The position numbers and the translations under genes are program-made. 64,000 bases of DNA from Actinomyces oris (GTDB lineage: Bacteria > Actinomycetota > Actinomycetes > Actinomycetales > Actinomycetaceae): the NCBI RefSeq assembly GCF_006546825.1, contig NZ_VICC01000006.1:1-64000 (forward strand), written 5' to 3'. The notes under the pieces were generated by a model. It searched no databases and was not told the DNA's origin. It saw only the letters and a program-made list of their open reading frames with translations. Shown one piece after another: positions 33,277 to 42,096 of the stretch. How positions within the stretch are numbered: position 1 is the first letter of the stretch; the number at the start of each line of letters is the position of its first letter.

Positions 33277-33636
33277 TCATCTCAAGATTCTGATGGACAG
33301 CCAGGCGGCGATTCCGCCGATCATCACGCAGCTCATGAGGGACATGATGACTGCCATGCCGATGATGAACAGATAGTGCATTGCCGCCAGTGTTGCCAGC
33401 CAGATGAGTGTGACACGAGCAGCGCGAGGAAGGGCTGTCGCCAGGCATCCCCCGGCTGCGACGATCACCAGGCTGCTGACGGCGAAGGACATGAAGCCTG
33501 GGTCAGTGACGCTGACCGACTCGAGTGTCGCTCCCCAGATGATGACGAGGAGACCACAGACGGCCAGGCACGCTCCGGCGATGCTTCGTCCGCTCAGCTG
33601 CTGCCGGGCCGACTTGTCCTGATTCGTTGCTGTCAT
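33277..33636 (-). CDS. Small multispanning membrane protein, unknown function
   Basis: A 119-residue protein with a ~17-residue polar N-terminus and four predicted transmembrane helices (IAGACLAVCGLLVIIWG, FMSFAVSSLVIVAAGG, LIWLATLAAMHYLFIIG, VIMSLMSCVMIGGIAAW). No recognisable catalytic motif. The ATG at 33636 is preceded by AGGAAAG at a normal distance, which supports it as a real gene. Downstream of the flavodoxin-like gene on the same strand, with 58 bases between. I cannot assign a family. Confidence 0.6.
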   Translation of the reverse strand: MTATNQDKSARQQLSGRSIAGACLAVCGLLVIIWGATLESVSVTDPGFMSFAVSSLVIVAAGGCLATALPRAARVTLIWLATLAAMHYLFIIGMAVIMSLMSCVMIGGIAAWLSIRILR

Positions 33637-33694
33637 GTTGTTGCTTTCCTTCCGATGATGCGATGTGCAGTCGTTGTCGCGGCGGCGCCTGTCG

Positions 33695-34204
33695 CTATCC
33701 GGTCTTCGCCGAAGCCGCGAGCTCGCGTCCCCAGCTGTGGGCGTCGGTCTCCTGGCCGGTGGTCAGCGGACCCTTGCTCGCCGTGACCACGAAGCTTCTG
33801 ACCGAGGCCGTCCTCCTGCCCTGATGACGCTGCAGCGCCTTGGCGATCGCCTTGGCCGCTGAACCGCTGAGCCAGCCCTTGGAGATGACCGTGTCAAAGG
33901 CGGCAGCGGTGGTGGATGCCGGGATCACCGTGGTCTCCAGCCACCCACCGATCCCGTGGGATGCCTTGCCTGGTCCCGCCTGCGCACAGGCCTTGGCCCG
34001 TGTGGCCGCCGTCGGCAGGCCCCGGTTGTGGGTGGGGGCTCCCAGGATGAGCAGATCCAGGTCTGCGGGCAGGCAGCTTGGAGCCTCATCGACGTCGACG
34101 ACCTGAGCGTCGACTCCGCCATCGATCAGCCCAGCGGCAACGGAATCAGCGATGGCTCGGGTGTTGCCGAAGCAGGACTCGACAATGATGAGCGCCCTGG
34201 TCAT
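33695..34204 (-). CDS. Flavodoxin-like protein
   Basis: A 169-residue protein with a flavodoxin fold. The N-terminal ALIIVESCFGNTRAIADSVA matches the FMN phosphate-binding loop (S/T-x-x-G-N-T), followed by LDLLILGAPTHNRGLP, the second flavin loop. Such proteins in actinobacteria may carry electrons or act as quinone/flavin-binding stress proteins; partner unknown. ATG at 34204 has AGGAGGACACC just upstream; the open frame continues further upstream without support. Confidence 0.82.
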   Translation of the reverse strand: MTRALIIVESCFGNTRAIADSVAAGLIDGGVDAQVVDVDEAPSCLPADLDLLILGAPTHNRGLPTAATRAKACAQAGPGKASHGIGGWLETTVIPASTTAAAFDTVISKGWLSGSAAKAIAKALQRHQGRRTASVRSFVVTASKGPLTTGQETDAHSWGRELAASAKTG

Positions 34205-34294
34205 GGTGTCCTCCTGAGGGGTGGTACCGGTGATGTCGCTGGGTAGCGCGGGGTCACGAGTCCACTGTCGGGTGTGACGCCACGTCGCACGCAA

Positions 34295-34329
34295 ACGGGG
34301 CCCGCCGCTCTCAAGGCAGCGGGCCCCGT
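34295..34329 (-). terminator. Hairpin terminator after the metallopeptidase
   Basis: ACGGGGCCCGC (34295-34305) pairs perfectly with GCGGGCCCCGT (34319-34329) around a 13-base loop, 68 bases after the metallopeptidase stop. No clear U-tract. Confidence 0.6.
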
Positions 34330-34396
34330 CAGACCGAGAGGATCGGTGGGGAGGAAGGACGATCCGGGGCGACGAACGGCGTCGCCCCGGCGTGTC

Positions 34397-35305
34397 TCAG
34401 AGCTGGGAGGCGTCGACGGCGAAGGTGTTGCAGGCCTGCACTGAGCCGGAGTTCATCCCGGTGGTGAACCAGCGCACACGCTGCTCGGAGGATCCGTGGG
34501 TCCACGTGTCGGAGTCGACGTGCCCCTTGGCCCGCTCCTGGATGTGGTCATCGCCCACGGCCTCGGCCGCGCCCAGCGCGCCCTTGATCTCCTCACTGCT
34601 GGGACGATTGAGGAAGGGCTTGCCGGTGTCCGGGTCGGGGGTGGAGGAGGCGTGGTTGACCCAGATCCCCGCGTAGCAGTCCGCCTGAAGCTCCAGTCGC
34701 ACCGAGTCCGACGTCGCACCGCTGCCCGAGCGGTCGGCCTTGGCCATCTGCCCGGTCAGGTGCTGGATGTGGTGGCCGAACTCGTGGGCCACGATGTACT
34801 CCTCCGCCAGGGGCGTGTCAGCGGCCCCCAGGGAGCGCTCCATCTCGGAGAAGAAGCTCATGTCCAAGTAGACCGTCCGGTCCCCTGAGCAGTAGAAGGG
34901 ACCGACCGCCGAGGAGGCGTTGCCGCAGGCCGAGGAGATCTGGGTGCCGTCCCACAGGACGAACTCGGGCTTGGCGTACTTGAGCCCCGCCTGGGCCGGC
35001 AGCTGCTCGGTCCACACCGCGTCGAGGGACTCCGCGGTGGCCACCATGCGGCACTGGGTGTACTTGTTGGCACTGTCCCCGCTGGTGCAGACGGAGGTGT
35101 CGATCGATGAGGCCGTCGACGTCGTCGTCCCGGTCTGCTGCTGCGCTCCCAGCATGGAGGTCAGGTCCACTCCCGTGAGCTGGGAGATGAGGACGACGGC
35201 GATGACGGTCAGGATGGAGCCGCCACCGATCACGGCGCCCCGACCTCCGCCGGAACGGGTCTGGACCCGGTTGGGGTCGAGCTGGATATCGCGGTTGAAG
35301 GACAC
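34397..35305 (-). CDS. Neutral zinc metallopeptidase (YpfJ family)
   Basis: A 302-residue membrane-anchored peptidase. N-terminal ~25 cytoplasmic residues beginning SFNRDIQLDPNRVQTRSGGG, a transmembrane helix (~28-46), a Thr/Ser-rich linker, and an extracytoplasmic catalytic domain with the zinc motif HEFGHH (~residue 183, in YIVAHEFGHHIQHLTG) and ELQADCYAGIW, which supplies the third ligand region. Substrate unknown. The GTG at 35305 is preceded by AGAGG and begins the conserved N-terminus; an upstream in-frame ATG adds 16 unlikely residues. Confidence 0.88.
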   Translation of the reverse strand: MSFNRDIQLDPNRVQTRSGGGRGAVIGGGSILTVIAVVLISQLTGVDLTSMLGAQQQTGTTTSTASSIDTSVCTSGDSANKYTQCRMVATAESLDAVWTEQLPAQAGLKYAKPEFVLWDGTQISSACGNASSAVGPFYCSGDRTVYLDMSFFSEMERSLGAADTPLAEEYIVAHEFGHHIQHLTGQMAKADRSGSGATSDSVRLELQADCYAGIWVNHASSTPDPDTGKPFLNRPSSEEIKGALGAAEAVGDDHIQERAKGHVDSDTWTHGSSEQRVRWFTTGMNSGSVQACNTFAVDASQL

Positions 35306-35443
35306 TGGCCACCTCTGAGAACACGCCTGCAATGAGGCTCGGACGAAGCCCACGCTACCGTGACACCGTCACCGGCGCGAAGCGGGGACACCGAGGAGAA
35401 TAACGGCGGGACCCTGCACAGTCCCTGGAAGGCCTGGTCGGGG

Positions 35444-35449
35444 TAGCCT
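35444..35449 (+). promoter_or_regulatory. -10-like TAGCCT for leaderless pyrD
   Basis: TAGCCT followed after six bases by the GTG at 35456; no Shine-Dalgarno is visible, consistent with a leaderless start. Confidence 0.4.
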
Positions 35450-35455
35450 GATGCC

Positions 35456-36511
35456 GTGCTCTACGACCTGCTGTACAAGACCGTGCTGACCCGTATCGAC
35501 CCCGAGCTGATCCACGACGTGTGCCTGGACGCGATCGAGATCACCGGCAAGGTTCCCCTCGTCAGGGACGTAGTGCGCCAGATGTGGGGGCGCAGGCCGG
35601 TCTTCCCCGTGCCCTCGGCCAACCAGGGCGGCCCCTTCGCCCGACCCGTGCCCGGCATCCTGGGGCTCGCAGCGGGCATGGACAAGGAGGGACAGGCCGT
35701 CGAGGGCCTGGACATGCTCGGCTTCGGCTTCATCGAGGTCGGCACCTTCACCGCCCACCCCCAGGGCGGCAACGACAAGCCCCGCATGTGGCGCTACCCG
35801 CAGATGCGCGCCGTGCGCAACCGCATGGGCTTCAACAACTCCGGGGCGGATGAGGCCGCCAAGCGCCTGCGGGCACTGCGCCGCACCCCTCGAGGGCGAT
35901 CCATCGTCGTCGGCGCGAACATCGGCAAGACCAAGGTGACCCCGCTTGAGGAGGCGGTGGAGGACTACCGCTACTCGGCCGCGGCAGTGGCCCGCTGGGT
36001 CGACTACCTCGTTGTCAACGTCTCCAGCCCCAACACCCCCGGGCTGCGCAGCCTGCAGAGCGTTGAGACGCTGCGACCGATCCTCGAGGCGGTGCGCGAG
36101 GCCGCCGACCGCGCCGCCAGGCGGCACGTCCCGCTCCTGGTCAAGATCGCCCCGGACCTGGCTGACGAGGACATCGACGCTGTTGCGCAGATGGTCCTGG
36201 ACATGGGCCTCGACGGGGTGGTGGCCACCAACACGACCATCGACCACGACCTGGGGGAGGGCGGCCTGTCCGGCGCCCCACTTCTGCCCCGCGCCCTGGA
36301 GGTCGTGCGCCGCCTGCGCCGCGGGCTGGGGCAGGAGCCCACGATCATCGGCGTCGGAGGCATCTCCTCCGTCATGGACGCCGAGCTCATGCTCGACGCG
36401 GGTGCGGACCTGCTTCAGGCCTACACGGCCTTCATCTACAACGGTCCCGCCTGGCCGGGGCGCATCAACCGGGCTCTGGCCACGGGCTCCGCCGCCCGGG
36501 CGACTGCCTGA
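35456..36511 (+). CDS. pyrD: Dihydroorotate dehydrogenase (quinone), class 2
   Basis: A 351-residue membrane-associated flavoenzyme oxidising dihydroorotate to orotate in pyrimidine synthesis with quinone as acceptor. Seen: an N-terminal amphipathic segment typical of class 2 (MLYDLLYKTVLTRIDPELIH), GLAAGMDKEGQAVEG, GFGFIEVGTFTAHPQ, RNRMGFNNSGAD, the catalytic Ser in VNVSSPNTPGLR, LLVKIAPDLADED and IIGVGGISSVMDAELML. It stands apart from other pyr genes in this window. Confidence 0.95.
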   Translation: MLYDLLYKTVLTRIDPELIHDVCLDAIEITGKVPLVRDVVRQMWGRRPVFPVPSANQGGPFARPVPGILGLAAGMDKEGQAVEGLDMLGFGFIEVGTFTAHPQGGNDKPRMWRYPQMRAVRNRMGFNNSGADEAAKRLRALRRTPRGRSIVVGANIGKTKVTPLEEAVEDYRYSAAAVARWVDYLVVNVSSPNTPGLRSLQSVETLRPILEAVREAADRAARRHVPLLVKIAPDLADEDIDAVAQMVLDMGLDGVVATNTTIDHDLGEGGLSGAPLLPRALEVVRRLRRGLGQEPTIIGVGGISSVMDAELMLDAGADLLQAYTAFIYNGPAWPGRINRALATGSAARATA

Positions 36512-36554
36512 GCCCCGGGCGACCGGCGCCGCCCCACAGCTGCCCCGGAGCGGA

Positions 36555-37163
36555 TCAGGAGGGGTACTGGCCCCGACTGACCAGGGCGGCGGGACGGCGC
36601 CAGCGCCGCAGCATGAAGCAGCGCGACATGACGTAGAAAAGGATCGTCCCCTCGTCCTTGACCTTCTCCTGACCGAACTTCGCGATGAGGCGGCGACGCA
36701 GGCGCGCCCAGCACCAGACGGCGTCGGCGATCGCCAGAAGCAGGTATCCGTTCATCGCCAGCACTGTGTAGAAGCTGACGAGCGGGTAGTGGGGCAGGAT
36801 GCGGCTGAACCCGAAGGAGATGATGAGCAGGACAAAGATGAGGGGCATGAAGTACTCGCCCAGGTTGAAGCGCGCATCAACGAAGTCGCGGATGTAGCGC
36901 TTGATCGGCCCCTTCTCACGGGAGGGAAGGTACTTCTCCTCACCGGTGACCATGGCCTCGTTCTGGCGCTTCCAGGCGGCGTCACGGGCCGCTCGCGCCT
37001 CCCGCTTGGCGGCCGCACGGTCCTTGGGGACCACGGGGTGCAGGTTCTTGGCCTGCTGGTCCTTACGCCGGGGCGTGGGGCGTCCCTTGCCTCCGGGCTT
37101 GGGGGAGGGCTCGGCCACGGGCTCCGGCTCAGGGGTCTGGCTGCGCTTCTTGAACAGGCTCAC
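36555..37163 (-). CDS. DUF3043 membrane protein
   Basis: A 202-residue actinobacterial protein. The N-terminal ~75 residues are basic and Pro-rich (low complexity), followed by a conserved region GPIKRYIRDFVDARFNLGEY and two transmembrane helices (~103-125 and ~133-155), then a basic tail. This is the DUF3043 pattern; function unknown. GTG at 37163 lies seven bases after TAGTCT on the minus strand (leaderless type) and is divergent from the dipeptidase gene 41 bases away. Confidence 0.85.
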   Translation of the reverse strand: MSLFKKRSQTPEPEPVAEPSPKPGGKGRPTPRRKDQQAKNLHPVVPKDRAAAKREARAARDAAWKRQNEAMVTGEEKYLPSREKGPIKRYIRDFVDARFNLGEYFMPLIFVLLIISFGFSRILPHYPLVSFYTVLAMNGYLLLAIADAVWCWARLRRRLIAKFGQEKVKDEGTILFYVMSRCFMLRRWRRPAALVSRGQYPS

Positions 37164-37170
37164 GGTGCCA

Positions 37171-37197
37171 AGACTAGCGGCAGCGGCGCGATACCCT
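37171..37197. promoter_or_regulatory. Divergent leaderless promoter pair
   Basis: TAGTCT on the minus strand (37171-37176) is seven bases from the DUF3043 GTG, and TACCCT on the plus strand (37192-37197) is seven bases from the dipeptidase ATG at 37205. The two -10 elements are back to back, so the -35 regions must overlap the opposite gene. Confidence 0.45.
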
Positions 37198-37204
37198 GAA
37201 AACC

Positions 37205-38593
37205 ATGATCACCGTTGATGCCGTGCGCACCGCCGTGCACACCTCCATGCCCACCGTCGTCTCCGACCTGACGGATCTGGTCGCGATTCCCTCGGTCTCC
37301 GCCTCCAGCCACGACCAGTCCGAGGTCCAGCGCTCCGCCGAGGCCGTGGCCGCGCTCCTGCGCGACAGCGGTCTGGATGCCGAGATCCTCTCGGTGCCCG
37401 CCCCTGACGGCACCCCCGGTCGGCCCGCCGTCCTGGCCCACAAGGCCGGCCCCCAGGGCAGCCCGCACGTCCTGCTCTACTCCCACCACGACGTCCAGCC
37501 CGTCGGCGACCCGACCGGCTGGGACCAGGCCGACCCCTTCACCGCCGAGCGGCGCGGGGAGCGGCTGTTCGGACGCGGAACCGCTGACGACAAGGCCGGC
37601 GTCATCACCCACGCCCACGCCCTGCGCATCCTGGCTTCCCTGGCCGACGGCGAGCTGCCCTGCTCCGTGACGGTCTTCATTGAGGGTGAGGAGGAGGTAG
37701 GCAGCCCCTCCTTCGAGAACTTTCTGACCACTCACCGCGACCGCCTGGCCTCCGACGTCATCGTCGTGGCCGACTCCTCCAACTGGAAGGTCGGCATCCC
37801 GTCCCTGACCACCTCGCTGCGCGGCGTCGTCCAGGTTGACGTCCGTCTCGACATGCTCGACCACGCGCTTCACTCCGGCATGTACGGCGGCCCCGTGCTG
37901 GATGCCGCCACCGCCATGTGCCGACTGATCGCCTCCTGCCACGACGACGCCGGTGACGTCGCCGTGGCCGGACTGGTCAGCCGGTCCCAGGCCGACGCCG
38001 ACTTCCCCGATTACCCGGAGGCCGACTTCCGCGCCGACGCCGGCATTCTCGACGGCGTCGAGCTCTCCGGCACCGGTGACCTCACTGCCCGGCTGTGGAC
38101 CAAGCCCTCGCTGACGCTCATCGGCATGGACGTCACGCCCCTGGAGCTGGCCGGCAACGTCCTGACCCCCTCGTGCACGGCCCGGCTTTCGCTGCGCATC
38201 GCTCCTGGGCAGGATCCGGCCGCGGCCCAGGAGGCCCTGGTCGCCCACCTGGAGAAGCACGTGCCCTTCGGGGGCCGGCTGACCGTCACCGGCCGTGAAG
38301 CCGGGCCGGCCTTCGACGGCTCCGAAGTCACGCCCGCCTCCGAGGCCGCTCACTGGGCCCTGTCCACCGCCTGGGATACCGAGGCCGTCAATATCGGACA
38401 GGGCGGCTCCATCCCCTTCATCGCCACCCTCAAGGAGACCTTCCCGGGTGCCCAGGTACTCGTTACCGGGATCGAGGACCCCGATACTCGCGCCCACAGC
38501 GAGAACGAGTCCATGCACCTGGGCGAGCTCGAGCGCATCGTGGTTGCCGAGGCCCTCCTCCTGGCCCGTCTGAGCGGCGCCATCGGCTCATGA
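37205..38593 (+). CDS. M20 family dipeptidase
   Basis: A 462-residue cytoplasmic zinc peptidase. Seen: LLYSHHDVQPVGDP with the first metal His, LFGRGTADDKAGVITH with the bridging Asp, FIEGEEEVGSPSFE with the catalytic and metal Glu residues, and a C-terminal HSENESMHLGELERI with the final metal His. The central dimerisation domain runs from about 195 to 330. Belongs to the ArgE/DapE/CPG2-like dipeptidase group (CNDP-like); probably cleaves dipeptides with broad specificity. Leaderless-type start. Confidence 0.9.
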   Translation: MITVDAVRTAVHTSMPTVVSDLTDLVAIPSVSASSHDQSEVQRSAEAVAALLRDSGLDAEILSVPAPDGTPGRPAVLAHKAGPQGSPHVLLYSHHDVQPVGDPTGWDQADPFTAERRGERLFGRGTADDKAGVITHAHALRILASLADGELPCSVTVFIEGEEEVGSPSFENFLTTHRDRLASDVIVVADSSNWKVGIPSLTTSLRGVVQVDVRLDMLDHALHSGMYGGPVLDAATAMCRLIASCHDDAGDVAVAGLVSRSQADADFPDYPEADFRADAGILDGVELSGTGDLTARLWTKPSLTLIGMDVTPLELAGNVLTPSCTARLSLRIAPGQDPAAAQEALVAHLEKHVPFGGRLTVTGREAGPAFDGSEVTPASEAAHWALSTAWDTEAVNIGQGGSIPFIATLKETFPGAQVLVTGIEDPDTRAHSENESMHLGELERIVVAEALLLARLSGAIGS

Positions 38594-38633
38594 CGGCCAG
38601 TGCTCAACGCGCCCGCCACCGGAGAACGAACAC

Positions 38634-39884
38634 GTGAAGGTTCTCCTCGCCCCTGGCGGGCTGTGGCCCGAGCCCGCTGGAGTGCCTCTGGCGGGCTCGG
38701 GAACTGGTCTTGCCCCGGGCCGGGTCGCCTCCTGTCTGGCGCGTGGCTGGCGGGCGGCGCGCCCCCATGACTCCCTGACCCTGCTGCCCATGGCGGACGG
38801 CGGACCGGGCTCGGCGCAGGTGATCGCCCCCGATCAGGTCGCCTCCCGGGAGGTCATTCAGGGGCGGGGCCCGCTCGGACAGGTCAGAGAGGTCGACCTG
38901 GTGCGTCTGGTTCCCAGGCCTTCACGATCCGGGAGCCGGCACCCCGCAGAGGCGACCACCTGGTTCCTGGACGCCGCCCGTCTCCTGGCGCTTCCCTCAG
39001 AGCCCGATGAGGCGGCCCAGGAGGTGCTGGAGGGCAGCACCTCCGGTTTGGGAGAAGTCATCGGTGCAGCCCTGAGCCGTACCGGCCCCTTGGACACGCT
39101 TGTGGTGGGGATGTCGCGCTCCGCCGTCCACGACGGGGGCCTGGGAGCCATGGACGCGCTCGGAGGCCTGCGAGCTGCCAAGGACCTGCTGTCGCATCGC
39201 AGCCTGGGACTGGCCCTGGCCGACGACATCTCCCTGGGAGGCATGAACGGTGCCGGGGCGGCACTGACGAGTATCACCTCCATCAGCCCGGAGCGGGCCC
39301 AGGAACTGGACCGCCGCGCCTGCGCCAAGGCAATGGAAAGCGTCAGGGCGGCTGAGGACCTCGATCCCGGTGGCCTCGGTGTACGCAGGAGTCTGCCTGT
39401 CGTCTCTGCACTCGGCGACGCCGGGCCGTCCGCCTCTGCGCACGCGGCGGATTCGGCAGGGACGGCTCGCCTGAGCGTGTCGACCTGGGGGACCGGGGCG
39501 GGCGGGGGCAGCGCCCTGCTGCTGCGGGCCCTGGGAGCCTGGGCGCGGCCCGGGGCGCGAGTCATGGCTGAGCTCGTCAGTCTGAGCGAGGCCGCCTACG
39601 GGCAGGACCTGGTGGTCTCGGCCTGGGGAGAGCTCTACGACGTCTTGGCCGACGGCGTCGTGGGCGTCGTCGGCCAGCAGGCCGCCTCACAGGCACAGCC
39701 GTGCATCCTGGTGTGCGGGCGCTGCGCCGTCAGTCGCGGCGAGCTGGCCGCAGCCGGTGTCACCAACGCCTACGGACTGCAGGAGGCTCACGCCGCCGAG
39801 CCCTGGGAAGCGACTGACTTCCACGGGCTGGAGGCACGGCTGGTAGACCTCGGCTCCCGGTTGGCCCGCACGTGGTCGCGCTGA
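38634..39884 (+). CDS. Glycerate kinase family protein, divergent
   Basis: A 416-residue protein starting MKVLLAPGG with LLPMADGGPGSAQ near residue 50, as in the glycerate kinase (GlxK/GarK) family that phosphorylates D-glycerate. Later DTLVVGMSRSAVHDGGLGAMDALGG and GTGAGGGSALLLRALGAWA align to the family's ATND-GG and GA-GG segments. However, the usual ITGEGRLDxQSxxGK segment near the C-terminus is replaced by SAWGELYDVLADGVVGVVG, so kinase activity is doubtful. GTG at 38634 after GGAGAACG. Convergent with the LacI gene. Confidence 0.7.
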   Translation: MKVLLAPGGLWPEPAGVPLAGSGTGLAPGRVASCLARGWRAARPHDSLTLLPMADGGPGSAQVIAPDQVASREVIQGRGPLGQVREVDLVRLVPRPSRSGSRHPAEATTWFLDAARLLALPSEPDEAAQEVLEGSTSGLGEVIGAALSRTGPLDTLVVGMSRSAVHDGGLGAMDALGGLRAAKDLLSHRSLGLALADDISLGGMNGAGAALTSITSISPERAQELDRRACAKAMESVRAAEDLDPGGLGVRRSLPVVSALGDAGPSASAHAADSAGTARLSVSTWGTGAGGGSALLLRALGAWARPGARVMAELVSLSEAAYGQDLVVSAWGELYDVLADGVVGVVGQQAASQAQPCILVCGRCAVSRGELAAAGVTNAYGLQEAHAAEPWEATDFHGLEARLVDLGSRLARTWSR

Positions 39885-39927
39885 CCGGAGCACTGGCGTC
39901 AGCGCGCCGCTGCCGGCCAACCGGGGC

Positions 39928-40941
39928 TCAGTCGATGGGGGCCGCGGCGGTCGAGTTGCGCACGATGAGGTCGGGGGCGAAGAGCATCTCGGTGTCGGCC
40001 GGGCGCTGCCCGTTGAGCTGCGCGAGGAGCGTGGAGACGGCCGCTCGGCAGATGGACTCCACGGGCTGACGCACCGTGGTCAGCGGCGGGTCCGTCATGG
40101 GGATGAGTGGCGAGTCGTCGTAGCCGATGACGGAGACGTCATGAGGCACTGACCTGCCCGTCTGGCGCACTCCGTGGACCACACCCAGGGCCATGACGTC
40201 CGAGGAGCAGACGATGCCGGTGCAGCCCTGCTCCAGCAGGTGCAATGCTGCGCTGACCCCGCCCTCGTAGGTGTAGAGCGTCTCCACGATCCGCAGCGGC
40301 TCCTCGGGAAGGCCCTCGCCCATGGCGTCCTCGTAGCCGGAGCGCTTGCGCTGAGCCGGCACCATGCGCATTGGCCCCATGGCCAGGCCAATGCGCTGGT
40401 GCCCCAGGGCGATGAGGTGATCCACCGCGATGCGGGTCGCCCGGCGGTCATCGGTGGCGAAGCCCGGTGCCTTGATGGTCGGCGCGTTGCCGTTGATCGT
40501 CACCAGTGGTACGCCCCGCTCACGCAGACGCTGGTAGCGGGTGACGTCACCGGTGGTGTCCGCGTGGCGTCCGGAGACGAAGATGATGCCGGCGACACCG
40601 CGGTCCACGAGCATCTCGATGTACTCGTCCTCGCTGATACCGCCGGGGGTCTGGGTACACAGCAGGGGAGTGTGCCCGGAGGGTGCCAGGAGCTGTTCGA
40701 TCTGCTGGGCGAACAGCGGAAAGATCGGGTTGCTCAACTCAGGCACGATCAACCCCATGAGACCGCGGGAGGTCTGGTGCACCGACTCGGGCCGCTCGTA
40801 GCCCAGGATGTCGAGCGCAGCGAGTACCTGCCGACGGGTCGAGTCAGCCACGTTGGACTTTCCATTGAGCACACGGGAGACAGTCGCGGTGGAGACGCCC
40901 GCCTGGTCGGCGATGTCGGTGAGAGTGAGTCTCTGTGGCAT
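39928..40941 (-). CDS. LacI-family regulator, MalR-like
   Basis: A 337-residue regulator. N-terminal HTH: LTLTDIADQAGVSTATVSRV followed by LNGKSNVADSTRRQVLAA; effector domain with GLIVPELSNPIFPLFAQQIE, FVSGRHADTTGDV, RRATRIAVDHLIALGHQRIG and VSVIGYDDSPLIPMTDPPLT. It sits directly downstream of malG on the same strand, so regulation of the maltose importer is likely. TAGGAT lies six bases before the ATG, suggesting its own leaderless transcript. Confidence 0.9.
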   Translation of the reverse strand: MPQRLTLTDIADQAGVSTATVSRVLNGKSNVADSTRRQVLAALDILGYERPESVHQTSRGLMGLIVPELSNPIFPLFAQQIEQLLAPSGHTPLLCTQTPGGISEDEYIEMLVDRGVAGIIFVSGRHADTTGDVTRYQRLRERGVPLVTINGNAPTIKAPGFATDDRRATRIAVDHLIALGHQRIGLAMGPMRMVPAQRKRSGYEDAMGEGLPEEPLRIVETLYTYEGGVSAALHLLEQGCTGIVCSSDVMALGVVHGVRQTGRSVPHDVSVIGYDDSPLIPMTDPPLTTVRQPVESICRAAVSTLLAQLNGQRPADTEMLFAPDLIVRNSTAAAPID

Positions 40942-40947
40942 GAGTGA

Positions 40948-40953
40948 ATCCTA
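40948..40953 (-). promoter_or_regulatory. -10-like TAGGAT for the MalR-like gene
   Basis: On the minus strand TAGGAT is six bases before the ATG at 40941, without a Shine-Dalgarno. It lies between malG and the regulator, giving the regulator a promoter of its own. Confidence 0.4.
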
Positions 40954-41139
40954 CGAAGAACGGTCAGGATGGAGGGGCTGACTCGCCTGAACCGACAGCG
41001 GAACGTCGCGTCCCTCGACTGACCATCATCGCAGGTCATGTCCCGTTTGTGGGAATCCGGGACGGTGAGGTGTGGCGCCGTCGGCCCCTGATTCCCGGCT
41101 GATGGGACGGGAAGGATGCGTCAAGGCGCCCGGCCCCGA

Positions 41140-42069
41140 TCAGCCCTTGACCGCACCCGAGATCGATCCGCCGACGATATAGCGCTGCAGGTACTGGAAC
41201 AGAGCGATCACCGGGGCCATGGTGAGGACCGCCCCGGCGGCGAAGATGCCCAGGTTGTTGGAGCGGTCGCCGACGAGCATGCCGTAGAGCCCCACTGCGA
41301 GCGTCTTCTGGGAGTTGTCGGTCAGAATGATCGAGCCCAGGAGGAACTCGCTGATGACACCCACGAAGGCCAGCAGGAAGGTGGTGGCGATGATCGGCTT
41401 GAGCGTGGGCAGAAGGATGATGTGGAAGACCTGCCAGTGCGTGCAGCCGTCGATGATGGCGGCTTCATCGAGCTCGCGGGGAATCGTGTCGAAGGTTCCC
41501 TTGATGAGCCACACCTGCCCCAGTGCTCCGCCCATGAGCGCCAGGCTGTAGCCGGCCAGGGTATTGAGGCCGAGGAAGGGGACGACCTGGCCGATGTCGG
41601 AGATCATCGTATAGATGGCGATCATGGACAGGATCGCGGGGAACATCATAATCAGGAGCAGGGCGAGCAGACCGCCACGGCGTCCGGTGAAGCGGAACCG
41701 GGAGAAGGCGTAGGCCCCCAGCAGGGACAGGAAGACCTGAGCGGTGGCCACCACTGTGCAGATGATGATCGTGTTGAGGTACCAGCGCAGGAATGGGCCT
41801 CGCGCCCCCGACAGCAGGTTCTGGTAGTTGACCAGACTCACCTTGGTGGGGATCAACCCGGTGGATGCCACCGTTCCCAGGGGGTTGAGAGAGGCGGAGA
41901 TGACGTAGAGAACGGGGAAGGCGGCGAAGACCAGGGCGATGACGCCGACGACGTGTCTCCAGCCGATCTCCCGGAACCAGCGTGAGAACGGCATGTGATT
42001 CTCGATGACGACGCTGTCCTCGGAACTGTTCGATGCGGACCGGGACACGGGCTGCGATGAGGTGCTCAT
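41140..42069 (-). CDS. malG: Maltose/maltodextrin ABC permease MalG
   Basis: A 309-residue permease: a ~35-residue cytoplasmic N-terminus, then six transmembrane helices starting at HVVGVIALVFAAFPVLYVIS. The ATPase-contacting EAA motif is ELDEAAIIDGCTHWQVFHII, near residue 200. The C-terminal RYIVGGSISGAVKG is the typical MalG ending. ATG has GGAAAGAACATC upstream. Downstream of malF in the order malE-malF-malG. Confidence 0.92.
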   Translation of the reverse strand: MSTSSQPVSRSASNSSEDSVVIENHMPFSRWFREIGWRHVVGVIALVFAAFPVLYVISASLNPLGTVASTGLIPTKVSLVNYQNLLSGARGPFLRWYLNTIIICTVVATAQVFLSLLGAYAFSRFRFTGRRGGLLALLLIMMFPAILSMIAIYTMISDIGQVVPFLGLNTLAGYSLALMGGALGQVWLIKGTFDTIPRELDEAAIIDGCTHWQVFHIILLPTLKPIIATTFLLAFVGVISEFLLGSIILTDNSQKTLAVGLYGMLVGDRSNNLGIFAAGAVLTMAPVIALFQYLQRYIVGGSISGAVKG

Positions 42070-42096
42070 GATGATGTTCTTTCCGAGGTCGGCTGG

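Noticed and set aside
33250-33786. Plus-strand frame of 178 codons opposite the small membrane protein
   Set aside because: Low-complexity Asp/His/Cys/Arg composition with no ribosome binding site; the minus-strand gene has a signal and hydrophobic helices.
41040-41063. GTCCCG/CGGGAC hairpin between malG and the MalR-like gene
   Set aside because: Only six paired bases with a 12-base loop; too weak to call a terminator in this GC-rich context.
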